Shown: one piece after another, positions 1 through 8,247 of the stretch
Layout of the letters: every line of letters starts with the position of its first letter
How positions within the stretch are numbered: position 1 is the first letter of the stretch
Source: Bacillota bacterium
Lineage (GTDB): Bacteria; Bacillota; Sulfobacillia; Thermaerobacterales; RSA17
DNA length: 64,000 bases
Direction of reading: 5' to 3'
Assembly: GCA_017577485.1 (NCBI GenBank)
Contig: PKRI01000004.1
Location: 1 to 64,000, forward strand
Notes under the pieces: model-generated
The model's database searches: none
What the model was told of the DNA's origin: nothing
Seen by the model: only the letters and a program-made list of their open reading frames with translations
Position numbers and translations under genes: made by a program

Positions 1-1247
1 CCCGGATGATGGCGCTGGTGAGCCGGCCTGCCCGCGGGCGAGCGGCTGCCGGCCCTGACCCCGCCGGGGATGCGGCCGGCGATGCGGGTGACCGCGGCGA
101 GGCGGCCGGCCAGGACCCGGCCGCGGCGGCGGTGGTGGCTGCGGCGGTGCCCTTCCCGGCGGCCGGCGGGGACCCGATGCCGGTCCCGGGCCTTGACGCC
201 GGCGGGGCCGCCGGCATGGATGCCGGCGGATCAGCCGGCGGTGCCGGCGAGGACCTGCCCGGCGCGGCGGCTGTGCCGGCGGGCGGGGAGCCCCTGGTGC
301 CCGTCCAGGGCGGCGGTCTGACCACCGGCCCGGCAGCGGACCTGCCGGCGGGCCTGGGGCCTGGCGGCGTGGAAGCGGCGCCCGGCAGCCGGCCGGGGGA
401 CCCTGGCGAGGCGCCTGCACCCGGCTCGTTTCCCGCGCCGGGGACGGGCGAGGTCTCGGCGGGTGACGCCGACATCCCGCACCAGGAGGCGGCCGGCGGT
501 GCGGGCGGCATCCCGGGGCCCCGCGGTGGAGGGGGGCCCGGGATTCCCGGCAGGCCGGCCGGCCTAGGGCAGCCGCCCGGTGCGCGGGATGCCGCGCCGG
601 GGAACGGTCCGGAGGAGCGCGCCGCGACCGGCGGCGCTGGGACCGACAAGCCCGGCGGCCCGCTTCCGGCCGCCTGGACGGCGGCACCCGTCACCGGTGA
701 GGCAGCCGCCCACCATGAAGCCGGCGACGGTGCCGCCGGCGAGGCCCTGGCCGGGGCGGAAGCGGGGGCGGAGCCCCACGGCCCGGCGGCGGCCGGCGGC
801 GAGGGCGAGACCGTGATCCCCTTCCCGGTGCGCCTGCTGCACCGGGATGCGGGCCGGCGCCTGGCGGTCCGCGTCGATGCCCGGGAACTGGGGCCCATCC
901 ACGTGGATGTCCGGCGTGCCGGTGAGCAGATCGAGTTGGGCCTGCGGGCCCTGCGGCCCGAAACCGCAGACCTGCTGGGCCAGCACCTGCCGGAACTGGT
1001 GGCCGGCCTCAGGACCCGGCGCCTGGACGTGAGCCAGGCTGGGGTGTTCACGGGGTTCCATCCCCAGGCCGACGGCCGGGCGGGCCATCCGGACCGGGGC
1101 GGCCACGGGCACCCCCAGCGGTCCCGGCGGGCTCCTGCGGCGGCCGCGGCCCTGACCCGCAGTGCGGGCGCCGCGGCCGCGGCGGCGGGTGGGGCGCCGG
1201 CGGCAAACCCGTGGTGGACGACGGCACGGCTGGACGTCATGGCCTGA
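1..1247 (+). CDS. fliK: Flagellar hook-length control protein FliK, 5'-truncated by the window edge
   Basis: FliK is exported during hook assembly and, at the right hook length, switches the export apparatus to filament subunits. The frame is already open at the first base, so the start codon probably lies to the left; an ATG at position 6 has too little upstream sequence to judge. The first ~260 codons after it are a low-complexity Ala/Gly/Pro stretch, as expected for the FliK ruler. Residues ~270-360 from that ATG match the conserved C-terminal Flg_hook domain, including ARELGPIHVDV followed by a Leu-rich helix. It leads the flagellar gene string, 13 bp before flgD. The domain is convincing; the N-terminal half is too biased to say more. 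Confidence 0.85.
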   Translation, partial: RMMALVSRPARGRAAAGPDPAGDAAGDAGDRGEAAGQDPAAAAVVAAAVPFPAAGGDPMPVPGLDAGGAAGMDAGGSAGGAGEDLPGAAAVPAGGEPLVPVQGGGLTTGPAADLPAGLGPGGVEAAPGSRPGDPGEAPAPGSFPAPGTGEVSAGDADIPHQEAAGGAGGIPGPRGGGGPGIPGRPAGLGQPPGARDAAPGNGPEERAATGGAGTDKPGGPLPAAWTAAPVTGEAAAHHEAGDGAAGEALAGAEAGAEPHGPAAAGGEGETVIPFPVRLLHRDAGRRLAVRVDARELGPIHVDVRRAGEQIELGLRALRPETADLLGQHLPELVAGLRTRRLDVSQAGVFTGFHPQADGRAGHPDRGGHGHPQRSRRAPAAAAALTRSAGAAAAAAGGAPAANPWWTTARLDVMA

Positions 1248-1260
1248 CGTCCGGCCGGCG

Positions 1261-1842
1261 GTGAGCGAGGTGATGGCAGTGGTCAACGGGATCCAGGCAG
1301 CGGGACAAGCCTACGAACCCGCGGTGTGGTCTCAGGAAGAGGCCGGGGGCCAGTTGGGGCGGGACGCCTTCCTGCACCTGCTGGTCACCCAGCTGCGGAA
1401 CCAGGATCCCCTGAGCCCCCTGGAGCCCCGCGACATGGTGGCCCAGCTGGCGCAGTTCGCTTCCCTGGAGCAGCTGCACGGCCTGGCCCAGGGCATCAGC
1501 GGCCTGGCTTCTGGCCTGGACGTCATGATCCTGGGCCTGGAGTCGCTGAACCTGGGCAGCGTGCGGCTGGAAGCCGTGGCGCTGCTGGGACGCGTGGTGC
1601 GCCTGGTCGACGGTGCTCAGGGGCTGGTCACCGGGGTCAACCTGGCCGACGGGCTGCCGGTGCTGGTGCTGGAAAACGGCACCCGCTTCAGCCTGGATGA
1701 TGTGGCCGAGGTGCTGCGGCCGGATGACTCCCCTGAGGAAACGGCCCCGGAGGACCCGGCCCAGGACGGCGCGGCGGGGGATGTGCCGCCGGCGGGTGAC
1801 CTGCCGCAGGACGAAGCGGTGGAGGAGGCGGTGCTGCCGTGA
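1261..1842 (+). CDS. flgD: Flagellar hook capping protein FlgD
   Basis: FlgD is the scaffold that caps the growing hook and lets FlgE subunits polymerise beneath it. The protein is 193 aa from the GTG at 1261; an ATG at 1273 is an alternative, and neither has an ideally spaced ribosome binding site. Residues ~33-55 carry the family signature FLHLLVTQLRNQDPLSPL, followed by a Gln/Leu-rich helix. Residues ~98-150 fit the small beta domain of Bacillota FlgD. An acidic, Pro/Ala-rich tail of ~40 residues ends the protein and is longer than usual. It sits between fliK and a TIGR02530-like gene, the usual Bacillota order. Confidence 0.92.
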   Translation: MSEVMAVVNGIQAAGQAYEPAVWSQEEAGGQLGRDAFLHLLVTQLRNQDPLSPLEPRDMVAQLAQFASLEQLHGLAQGISGLASGLDVMILGLESLNLGSVRLEAVALLGRVVRLVDGAQGLVTGVNLADGLPVLVLENGTRFSLDDVAEVLRPDDSPEETAPEDPAQDGAAGDVPPAGDLPQDEAVEEAVLP

Positions 1843-2375
1843 CGCCGGCGGGGAACGGCGCTGCCGGCCGGCCGGTCGGTTTCGACCCCGCAGCTGCCGG
1901 TGCCGGTGCGGTCCGCAGCGCGGGCGCGGCGCCCGCCGGGCGCCGGGAGGCGGCCCAGGCGGGCGGTGCCCCCGGAGCCTTCCAGGCCCTGCTGCGGCAG
2001 AAGGTGGCGGCTCAGGGCCTGCGCTGGTCGCGGCACGCCGAGGACCGCCTGCGCCAGGCCGGCATCACCCTGGACGAGGCGGACCGGGAAGCCATCGATC
2101 GGGCGGTCAACGCCCTGGCCGGCAAGGGTGCCCGGGAAGGGCTGATCGTCTACGGCGACCTGGCCCTGGTGGTCAGCGTCCGGGGCCGCACGGTGATCAC
2201 CGCTGCCCGCCCCGAGCGGCTGGACGAGGGTGTCTTCACCCAGATCGACGCGGCGGCCATCATCAACCGGAATCCAGGGGCTGGACCTCAGCGCGCCGCT
2301 GACGGCGCCGGGGGGGCCCCGAGCCCGTGGAACGACGGAAGCGGGCTCACCTTCAGGAGGTCGATCGTCTCATGA
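1839..2375 (+). CDS. TIGR02530-like flagellar operon protein
   Basis: This 178-aa protein resembles the conserved flagellar operon protein that lies between flgD and flgE in Bacillota (TIGR02530 type, function not established). The GTG start at 1839 overlaps the flgD stop by 4 bp (GTGA). Residues ~50-150 hold the recognisable core: an RHAEDRLRQAGI-like segment, an AVNALAGKGAREGLIVYGD stretch, and a QIDAAAIINRNPG ending. The Ala-rich N-terminus and the last ~25 residues look unstructured. Its stop overlaps the flgE start (ATGA). The assignment rests on position plus the core motif pattern; a role in hook assembly is inferred from neighbours only. Confidence 0.8.
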   Translation: MTPAGNGAAGRPVGFDPAAAGAGAVRSAGAAPAGRREAAQAGGAPGAFQALLRQKVAAQGLRWSRHAEDRLRQAGITLDEADREAIDRAVNALAGKGAREGLIVYGDLALVVSVRGRTVITAARPERLDEGVFTQIDAAAIINRNPGAGPQRAADGAGGAPSPWNDGSGLTFRRSIVS

Positions 2376-3598
2376 TGCGCTCGATGTTCTCCGGTGTCTC
2401 GGGCCTGCGCAACCACCAGACCCGGATGGACGTCATCGGCAACAACATCGCCAACGTCAACACGGTGGGCTTCAAGGCCAGCCGTGTGACCTTCCGGCAG
2501 ATGTTCAGCCAGACCCTGCAGGGCGCGTCCCGGCCCACCAACGACCGGGGCGGCACCAACCCCATGCAGGTGGGCCTGGGCATGAGGCTGGGGTCCATCA
2601 CCCCGACCTTCACGCCCGGCAACGTGCAGACCACCGGCAGTGAAACGGACCTGGCCCTGGCGGGCAACGGGTTCTTCATCCTGCGCGACGGCAACCGGCT
2701 GATCTACACCCGGGCCGGCAACTTCATCATCGACGGCGAGGGCTACCTGGTGGACGCCGCCAACGGCCTGCGGGTCCAGGGCTGGATGGCGTCGTCGGGC
2801 GTCCTGCCCACGCCGGGCGCCGGCAACCTGCGGGACATCCGGATCCGGCTGGGTGAGGCCATCCCCGCCCGGGCGACGACGCGGGTGGAGTTGGCCGACA
2901 ATCTGGATGCCGCCGCCCAGGAAGGCGATGAGGTGCGGCTCACCCTGGACCTCTGGGATTCCCTGGGGCGGCCGCGGTCGGTGGAGCTGGTCTTCACCAG
3001 AACGGCGGCGGACAATCACTGGAACTGGGCGGCTTACTACGACGGCACTAAGCTGAATAACGGCGCCATCCGCTTCGGCGCCGACGGAAGCCTGGTCAAC
3101 GTGTTCCGGGATTCCTTCACCATCCCGGCCGCCCAACTGGATGGCGCCAGCGCCATGACCGTCAACCTGAACTTCAGCGGTCTGACCCAGTACGCCGCCC
3201 CCACCACCGTCAAGATGATCAGCCAGGACGGTTACCCCGCCGGTGAACTGCAGCGCTTCAGCATCGACACGGCCGGGGTCATCACCGGCGCGTTCTCCAA
3301 CGGCATCACCTGGCAGCTGGCCCAGGTGGCCCTGGCGGGCTTCACCAACCCCGCCGGGTTGATCGACCAGGGCGGCGGCCTGTTCATGGAGTCCAACAAC
3401 TCGGGCGCCCGCGTGGTGGGCGCCGCGGGGACCAGCGGCCTGGGCGACATCGTGCCCAGTTCGCTGGAGATGTCCAACGTGGACCTGTCGCAGGAATTCA
3501 CCGACATGATCGTCACCCAGCGCGGCTTCCAGGCCAACGCTCGGGTGATCACCACCTCCGACGAGATGCTCCAGGAGCTGGTGAACCTGCGGCGGTAA
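2372..3598 (+). CDS. flgE: Flagellar hook protein FlgE
   Basis: FlgE is the subunit of the flagellar hook, exported by the type III apparatus and polymerised under the FlgD cap. The product is 408 aa from the ATG at 2372, chosen over an in-frame upstream start because AGGAGG at 2355-2360 is 11 nt before it and because FlgE proteins start MxRSMFSGVSGL. The N-terminal rod-like signature VIGNNIANVNTVGFK lies at residues ~22-36. The C-terminus has NVDLSQEFTDMIVTQRGFQ, the matching helix of the coiled-coil D0 domain. The middle region fits the surface-exposed hook domains. Length is typical. Confidence 0.95.
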   Translation: MMRSMFSGVSGLRNHQTRMDVIGNNIANVNTVGFKASRVTFRQMFSQTLQGASRPTNDRGGTNPMQVGLGMRLGSITPTFTPGNVQTTGSETDLALAGNGFFILRDGNRLIYTRAGNFIIDGEGYLVDAANGLRVQGWMASSGVLPTPGAGNLRDIRIRLGEAIPARATTRVELADNLDAAAQEGDEVRLTLDLWDSLGRPRSVELVFTRTAADNHWNWAAYYDGTKLNNGAIRFGADGSLVNVFRDSFTIPAAQLDGASAMTVNLNFSGLTQYAAPTTVKMISQDGYPAGELQRFSIDTAGVITGAFSNGITWQLAQVALAGFTNPAGLIDQGGGLFMESNNSGARVVGAAGTSGLGDIVPSSLEMSNVDLSQEFTDMIVTQRGFQANARVITTSDEMLQELVNLRR

Positions 3599-3612
3599 CG
3601 TCGAGCACATTT

Positions 3613-3658
3613 GAGCCGCCGGCGGTGCGGCGGCTCCCGAGCGGGAAGCCGCCGCACC
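3613..3658 (+). other. Two competing RNA hairpins between flgE and flbD
   Basis: Two inverted repeats share bases and cannot form together. Hairpin A pairs 3613-3620 with 3629-3636 (8 bp). Hairpin B pairs 3624-3635 with 3647-3658 (12 bp, perfect, 11-nt loop). No T-run follows, so this is not a standard terminator. It could stabilise or process the flgE mRNA end relative to flbD-motA downstream. GC-rich sequence makes short repeats easy to find, but 12 perfect pairs is notable. Confidence 0.55.
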
Positions 3659-3707
3659 GGCCGGGGGCCGGGGCCCGGGAAGGCCCGGGCCGACGGGAGG
3701 ACACCAG

Positions 3708-3902
3708 ATGATCGAATTGACGCGGTTGGGCGGCGAGACCCTGGTGGTCAACGCCGATCTCATCGAAACCGTGGAGACTACGCCCGACACCGTGGTCTCC
3801 CTCACCACCGGCCGGAAGCTGGTGGTCAGGGAGTCGGTGGACGAGGTCATCGAGCGGGTCGTCGCCTACCGCCGCCGCTTGCTGGCCGGGAGGGAGCAGT
3901 AG
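3708..3902 (+). CDS. flbD: FlbD/SwrD family flagellar protein
   Basis: This 64-aa protein matches the FlbD (SwrD) family found after flgE in Bacillota flagellar operons. In B. subtilis, SwrD raises flagellar torque, probably by supporting stator function. The start MIELTRLGG and the LVVNADLIETVE and LTTGRKLVVRESVDEVIERV segments are diagnostic. The ATG at 3708 has GGAGG at 3696-3700, 7 nt upstream. The C-terminus is basic. motA begins 2 bp after its stop, which fits a stator link. Confidence 0.9.
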   Translation: MIELTRLGGETLVVNADLIETVETTPDTVVSLTTGRKLVVRESVDEVIERVVAYRRRLLAGREQ

Positions 3903-3904
3903 CC

Positions 3905-4720
3905 ATGGACGCTGCCACGCTCTTGGGCCTGGTCGCGGGCATCGTCCTGATCGGCTGGGCGCTGGTCTCCGGCGGTGACCCGATGGCCTTCGTGGACGCG
4001 CAGTCGGCGGCCATCGTGCTGGGCGGTACCTTCGCCGCCACCCTGATCAACTTCCGGGTGCAGCAGGTGCTGACGGCCATCCGGCTGGCATTCCGCGTGT
4101 TCCGCGGCAACGGGTACGACCACGCGGCGTTGATCCAGACCCTGGTGGGGTTCGCCGAGCGGGCCCGGCGGGACGGCCTTCTGGCCCTGGAAGAAGAGGC
4201 CGAGGCCCTGGAAGACAGCTTCCTTAAGAAAGGCATCCGCCTGGTGGTGGACGGCGCCGACCCGGAACTGGTCCGCTCGGTGCTGGAGACGGAGCTGGCC
4301 TTCCAGCAGGACCGGCACCGCATGGGCCAGTCCATCTTCTCCACCATGGCGGCGCTGTCGCCGGCCTTCGGCATGATCGGCACGCTCATCGGCCTGATCC
4401 AGATGCTGGGCGAGCTGGACAATCCCGACGCCATCGGCCCGGGCCTGGCCGTGGCCCTGACCACCACCTTCTACGGGGCCCTGCTGGCCTACCTCTTCTT
4501 GAATCCCATTGCCGGGAAGCTCCGGCTGGCCAGCGAGGAGGAGACCCTGTTCCGGGAGATGGCCATCGAGGGCGTGCTGTCCATTCAGGCCGGCGACAAC
4601 CCCCGGATCGTCTACGAGAAGCTGTGGGCGTTCCTGCCCGCCAGCATGCGCGAGCGGGTCGAGAGCGGCGAGACTGCTGAGCAGGCCGAGGCCCGCCGGC
4701 GGGGGGAGGTCACGGCGTGA
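3905..4720 (+). CDS. motA: Flagellar motor stator protein MotA
   Basis: MotA is the stator subunit that, with MotB, forms the ion channel driving flagellar rotation. From the ATG at 3905 the protein is 271 aa, typical for the family, with GGGAGGGAG just upstream. Hydrophobic segments at residues ~3-20 and ~30-50 precede a large cytoplasmic charged loop. Two further helices contain the conserved SPAFGMIGTLIGLI and ALTTTFYGALLAYLFLNP segments. motB overlaps its stop. Placing motAB between flbD and fliL inside the fla operon differs from B. subtilis, where motAB is elsewhere, but is common in Clostridia-like genomes. The coupling ion cannot be decided from sequence by eye. Confidence 0.94.
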   Translation: MDAATLLGLVAGIVLIGWALVSGGDPMAFVDAQSAAIVLGGTFAATLINFRVQQVLTAIRLAFRVFRGNGYDHAALIQTLVGFAERARRDGLLALEEEAEALEDSFLKKGIRLVVDGADPELVRSVLETELAFQQDRHRMGQSIFSTMAALSPAFGMIGTLIGLIQMLGELDNPDAIGPGLAVALTTTFYGALLAYLFLNPIAGKLRLASEEETLFREMAIEGVLSIQAGDNPRIVYEKLWAFLPASMRERVESGETAEQAEARRRGEVTA

Positions 4721-5475
4721 GGCAGCGGCGGCGCTCCAGGGCAGCGGGCGGCCTGACTGGCAGCGAGTGGCTGACCACATACAGCGACATGGTCACGCTG
4801 GTGCTGTGCTTCTTCGTCATGCTGTACGCCTTCTCCAGCCTGGACGTCATCAAGTTCCAGCGGGCGCTGATCTCGCTGCAGGGGGCCCTCGGCATCCTGC
4901 CCGGCGGCCAGACGTTGTCCCCGGAGCCGATGCAGCAGCCGGGTCCGGGTCCCCAGTTCCGCATGATCTTCGTCCCGGACATGGAGCAGATGGAAGCCGT
5001 CCAGGCGGAGATCGAGCAGGTGCTGCGCGAGGTCGGGATGGAGGACGCCGTGGTCACCCAGATCGAGGAGCGGGGCCTGGTGGTGCGCTTTACCGAGCGG
5101 GCCCTGTTCGACAGCGGCCGTGCCGACATCCGGCCCGACGCGCGCCTGGTCCTGGAGCGCATCGCCGGGGTCATCGGGCAGATACCCAACCACGTACGGG
5201 TCGAGGGCCACACCGACAACCGTCCCATCAACACCTACCGGTTCCCCACCAACTGGGAACTGTCTACGGCGCGGGCCACGGCGGTGATCCGGCACTTCAT
5301 CGAGGTGCACGGCCTTGATCCCCTGCGGCTGTCGGCGGCCGGGTACGGGGAGTACCGGCCCATCGCCGACAACGCCACGCCGGAGGGACGCCAGCTGAAT
5401 CGCCGCGTCGACATCGTGATCCTGTTCCAGGGCCAGTCCCGGTGGGAGCCGTCCGCAGGAGGGGATAGGCAGTGA
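4717..5475 (+). CDS. motB: Flagellar motor stator protein MotB
   Basis: MotB anchors the stator to peptidoglycan and carries the proton- or sodium-accepting aspartate. The 252-aa product starts at GTG 4717, overlapping motA by 4 bp. Residues ~17-45 contain WLTTYSDMVTLVLCFFVMLY, with the critical aspartate at residue 24 at the start of the single membrane helix. Residues ~120-240 form the OmpA-like peptidoglycan-binding domain, with VEGHTDNRPI and LSAAGYGEYRPIADN. The plug/linker lies between. Length and motifs are normal. Confidence 0.95.
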   Translation: MRQRRRSRAAGGLTGSEWLTTYSDMVTLVLCFFVMLYAFSSLDVIKFQRALISLQGALGILPGGQTLSPEPMQQPGPGPQFRMIFVPDMEQMEAVQAEIEQVLREVGMEDAVVTQIEERGLVVRFTERALFDSGRADIRPDARLVLERIAGVIGQIPNHVRVEGHTDNRPINTYRFPTNWELSTARATAVIRHFIEVHGLDPLRLSAAGYGEYRPIADNATPEGRQLNRRVDIVILFQGQSRWEPSAGGDRQ

Positions 5476-5945
5476 GCGACGCCGGGAACCAGAACGGGAC
5501 CAGGCGGCGTGCCGTGCGCCACTTGCTGCTGGCGCTGGCGGTTTTCCTGACCGCCGGCGGCGGCGCGGCCGCCGGGTACTGGGTGGGGCAGGGTGCTTTC
5601 GAGGCGGCGCCCGTGGTGGCCCGCGAACCCGCGGCCCGGCAGCCCGGTCCCGTGTTCAGCCTGGGAAGCCTGACGACCAACCTCAACGACGAGGGGCGTC
5701 CCCGCTTCATCCAGGTCTCGGTGCAGTTGGAGGCCGCCGACCAGTTGACCCTGACCGAGTTGACGGCCAGGGAGGGAGCCGTCCGCGACGCGGCGCTGCG
5801 GACGCTGCGGGCCTCCACCGCGGAGGAACTGCAGGGAGCCGATGGCATGGCGACGCTGGCCCAGCGGCTGCTGGCAGCGGTCAACCAGGTGCTGGACCGG
5901 GGCGAAGTGCTCCAGGTCTACTTCCAGGAGTTCGTCGTCCAGTGA
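5472..5945 (+). CDS. fliL: Flagellar basal body-associated protein FliL
   Basis: FliL is a small single-pass membrane protein that assembles around the stator and supports motor output. The 157-aa protein starts at GTG 5472 (overlap with motB). A hydrophobic segment at residues ~16-38 is followed by an extracytoplasmic domain. That domain has the FliL pattern: a beta region with LTTNLNDEGRPRFIQVSVQL and a C-terminal QVYFQEFVVQ ending. It lies between motB and fliM with 4-bp overlaps on both sides, so it should be translationally coupled. Confidence 0.9.
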   Translation: MSDAGNQNGTRRRAVRHLLLALAVFLTAGGGAAAGYWVGQGAFEAAPVVAREPAARQPGPVFSLGSLTTNLNDEGRPRFIQVSVQLEAADQLTLTELTAREGAVRDAALRTLRASTAEELQGADGMATLAQRLLAAVNQVLDRGEVLQVYFQEFVVQ

Positions 5946-6865
5946 TGGTGGGTCGGGCCATGGCCAGGAGGAGCAATATCCGACTCTACGACTTCCGCAG
6001 GCCGGACAAGTTCTCCAAGGAACAGATCCGGACCCTGCAGATGGTGCACGACAACTACGCCCGCGCCCTGGCCACCGTGTTCACCACGCACCTGCGGGCA
6101 GGCGTGGAGGTGGGCGTCACCGCGGTCCACCAGACGACCTACGGAGAGTTTCTCGACCGCCTGGACGACCCCAATCTCCTGGTGGTGGTGGAACTGGAAC
6201 CGCTGCCCGGCACCGGGCTGCTGCAGGTGGACCTGGACCTGGTCTTTCAGATGCTGGACCGGCTGTTCGGCGGTCCCGGCCACGGCATGGCGGAGCGCAG
6301 GCCCCTGACCGACATCGAGCGCAGCGTCTACGACCGGGTGATGTCGGCGGCGCTGGATGCCCTGGCCGGTTCCTGGTCCAACCTGGTGCGGCTGCGGCCT
6401 TCCATCCGGGCCGTGGAGTCCAACCCGACCTTTGTGCAGATCGTGGCGCCCAACGAGATGTGCGCGGTCATCGGTTTCGAGGTGCGCGTGGGCTCGCACC
6501 GGGGCTACATGCGGCTTTGCTTTCCCTACATCGTGCTGGAGCCGGTGCTGCCCAAGCTCAGCACCCAGCAGTGGTTCGCCGCAGAGCGCAAGGTCCAGGC
6601 GGACGCCCATGTGGGCAGCGACCTGGAGCGGGTGCAGGTGGGCCTCTGGGTTCGGCTGGGCACCGCCGTGGTCACCGTCCGGGACCTGCTGGGCCTGGAG
6701 CCGGGTGACCTGATCCAGCTTGACCGGCGGCGCGGCGAGCCTGTGGAGGTCTTCGTCGAGGACCAGCCCACGTTCCGCGCCATGCCGGGTCGGCGCCGGG
6801 ACCGCCTGGCGGTACGCATCGAGGCGGTCCTGGACGACCCGGAAGGGAGGAGTGACCTGGTATGA
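5942..6865 (+). CDS. fliM: Flagellar motor switch protein FliM (lacking the usual CheY-binding N-terminus)
   Basis: FliM forms the C-ring switch between FliG and FliN. The 307-aa product starts at GTG 5942, or ATG 5945/5960, with AGGAG at 5926-5930. The middle CheC-like domain and C-terminal SpoA domain are intact: RLYDFRRPDKFSKEQIRTLQ near the N-terminus, a central LVFQMLDRLFGG segment, and VTVRDLLGLEPGDLIQLDRR near the end. Oddly, the protein begins almost directly at the core. The short N-terminal LSQxEIDALL peptide that binds CheY-P in most FliM proteins is missing, and no longer in-frame start exists upstream. An equivalent peptide is found in the next gene, fliN. Confidence 0.94.
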   Translation: MMVGRAMARRSNIRLYDFRRPDKFSKEQIRTLQMVHDNYARALATVFTTHLRAGVEVGVTAVHQTTYGEFLDRLDDPNLLVVVELEPLPGTGLLQVDLDLVFQMLDRLFGGPGHGMAERRPLTDIERSVYDRVMSAALDALAGSWSNLVRLRPSIRAVESNPTFVQIVAPNEMCAVIGFEVRVGSHRGYMRLCFPYIVLEPVLPKLSTQQWFAAERKVQADAHVGSDLERVQVGLWVRLGTAVVTVRDLLGLEPGDLIQLDRRRGEPVEVFVEDQPTFRAMPGRRRDRLAVRIEAVLDDPEGRSDLV

Positions 6866-7806
6866 ACGAGTCCGAGGGCGATCTGCTGACCCAGGAAGAG
6901 ATCGACGCGCTCCTGGCCGAGCTGGAAGCCGGCGATGAGGGCGGCGACCTGGAGCCGGCCGAGGAAGCGGCTTTCGCCCGGCTGCTGGGCGCCGTGGCCG
7001 GCGCCGCGGCTCCGGCGCTGGGCCTGCAGGCTCCCGATACCGGGGCGTCCGACGCCGACGTCGAGGTGGTGCCGGTGGAGGAGGCCCACGAAGCCCTGTC
7101 GGGCGGCGCCCTGGTGATTGACGTGTCCGGTCCGGTGCAGGCCACCGTGGCCGTGGGCCCAGGCGGCGTCCCCAGCCAGGCGCCCGACGAACCGGCGGTC
7201 CAGGCGGCGGCGGCGGAGATCCGGCGGGCCCTGGAGGAGGCCGCGGTGGGAGGGGTCGACCTCCAGGCCCAGTGGCAGGACCAGCCCGACCTGGGCAAGG
7301 GTTCGGCCCAGGACCCGGCGGTGGTGGCCCGCTGGGGTGTGCAGGGCCCGGTGGCGGCCGCCCTGCTGCGGGAAGTGCGCAGCCTGGTGGAGCAGTCCGC
7401 CCAGGCCAGGCAGCAGGCGGCGGAAGTCCCTCTGGCGGCTGCCGCGGCGCCGGCGGCTGCTGCTGCGGCAGCGGTGCAGTCGGCCGGCAGGCAGGCCGAA
7501 CCGGCCGAGTACCCGGAGCTGGATCCCGCCGGTGACCAGGCCGCCCGGGCGGCCATCGAGCTGCTGTACGATGTGCCGCTGGAAGTGACGGCCGTGCTGG
7601 GACGCACCCGGCGCCAGATCGGCGAGGTGCTGAACCTCGGGCCCGGATCGGTGCTGGAACTGGACAAGCTGGCCGGCGAGCCGGTGGACCTGCTGGTCAA
7701 CGGCAAGTTGATCGCCCGGGGCGAGGTGGTGGTCATCGACGAGCACTTCGGCGTGCGCATCACCGACATCGTGAGCCGCGCGGAGCGGCTGAAGCGCATG
7801 CGCTGA
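6862..7806 (+). CDS. fliN: Flagellar motor switch protein FliN with long N-terminal extension and EIDALL motif
   Basis: FliN lies at the base of the C-ring. The 314-aa protein starts at ATG 6862 (overlap with fliM). The C-terminal ~85 residues are a typical SpoA domain: LYDVPLEVTAVLGRTRRQI, LNLGPGSVLELDKLAGEP and a final VRITDIVS. At residues ~8-18 it has LLTQEEIDALLAEL, matching the CheY-P-binding peptide normally on FliM or FliY. The middle ~200 residues are Ala/Gln/Glu-rich, and I see no convincing CheC phosphatase domain, so it is better called an extended FliN than FliY. It may take over the signal-receiving role of FliM. Confidence 0.9.
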   Translation: MNESEGDLLTQEEIDALLAELEAGDEGGDLEPAEEAAFARLLGAVAGAAAPALGLQAPDTGASDADVEVVPVEEAHEALSGGALVIDVSGPVQATVAVGPGGVPSQAPDEPAVQAAAAEIRRALEEAAVGGVDLQAQWQDQPDLGKGSAQDPAVVARWGVQGPVAAALLREVRSLVEQSAQARQQAAEVPLAAAAAPAAAAAAAVQSAGRQAEPAEYPELDPAGDQAARAAIELLYDVPLEVTAVLGRTRRQIGEVLNLGPGSVLELDKLAGEPVDLLVNGKLIARGEVVVIDEHFGVRITDIVSRAERLKRMR

Positions 7807-7866
7807 CGACCCGGCCGGCAGGCCGTGGGAACCTGCAGGCCGGTTCCGTGTGGTGGGGTGACGAGC

Positions 7867-8247
7867 GTGGAAACCGTGTGGATGCTGCTGAGGGTCCTGG
7901 TCATGTCGGCCCTTGTGGCGGGGCTGGCTTACCTGGCCGCGGCGCTGCTGCGGCAGCGGGCCGTGCGCCTGCGGCGCGGGACCCATCTGGAACTGATCGA
8001 CGCCCTGTCCCTGGGCGGCCGCCACCACCTGGCCCTGGTGCGGGCGGGCACCCGGGTGATCTGCGTGGGCGTCAGCGCCGACGGGCTGCGGCCCATCACC
8101 GAGTTCGACGGCGACGACGCCCAGAGGCTGCTGGCCCAGGGGACCGGGGAACCCGGCCCGCGGGGCGGCGGGAGCGCCGGTTCGTTCGCCGCCCGCTTCC
8201 AGGGACTGCTCCGGCGTCCCGACGGTGAAGGCGGGGGCGAGGCCTGA
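7867..8247 (+). CDS. fliO: Flagellar export protein FliO/FliZ
   Basis: FliO helps assemble or stabilise the FliP ring of the export gate. From GTG 7867 the product is 126 aa; GTG 7858 is an alternative. The GGGGTG at 7855-7860 favours 7867. A membrane helix spans residues ~3-26 (LLRVLVMSALVAGLAYLAAA). A basic stretch and a small beta domain (LELIDALSLGGRHHLALVRAG) follow, the pattern of FliO. The tail is Gly/Arg-rich. It precedes fliP, whose start overlaps its stop by one base. Confidence 0.85.
   Translation: METVWMLLRVLVMSALVAGLAYLAAALLRQRAVRLRRGTHLELIDALSLGGRHHLALVRAGTRVICVGVSADGLRPITEFDGDDAQRLLAQGTGEPGPRGGGSAGSFAARFQGLLRRPDGEGGGEA

Noticed and set aside
2288..3850. A 520-codon open frame antisense to flgE, and many similar long antisense frames
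   Set aside because: Very high GC makes stop codons rare on all frames; the translations are low-complexity His/Gln/Arg/Gly strings with no domain, while the sense strand encodes clear proteins.
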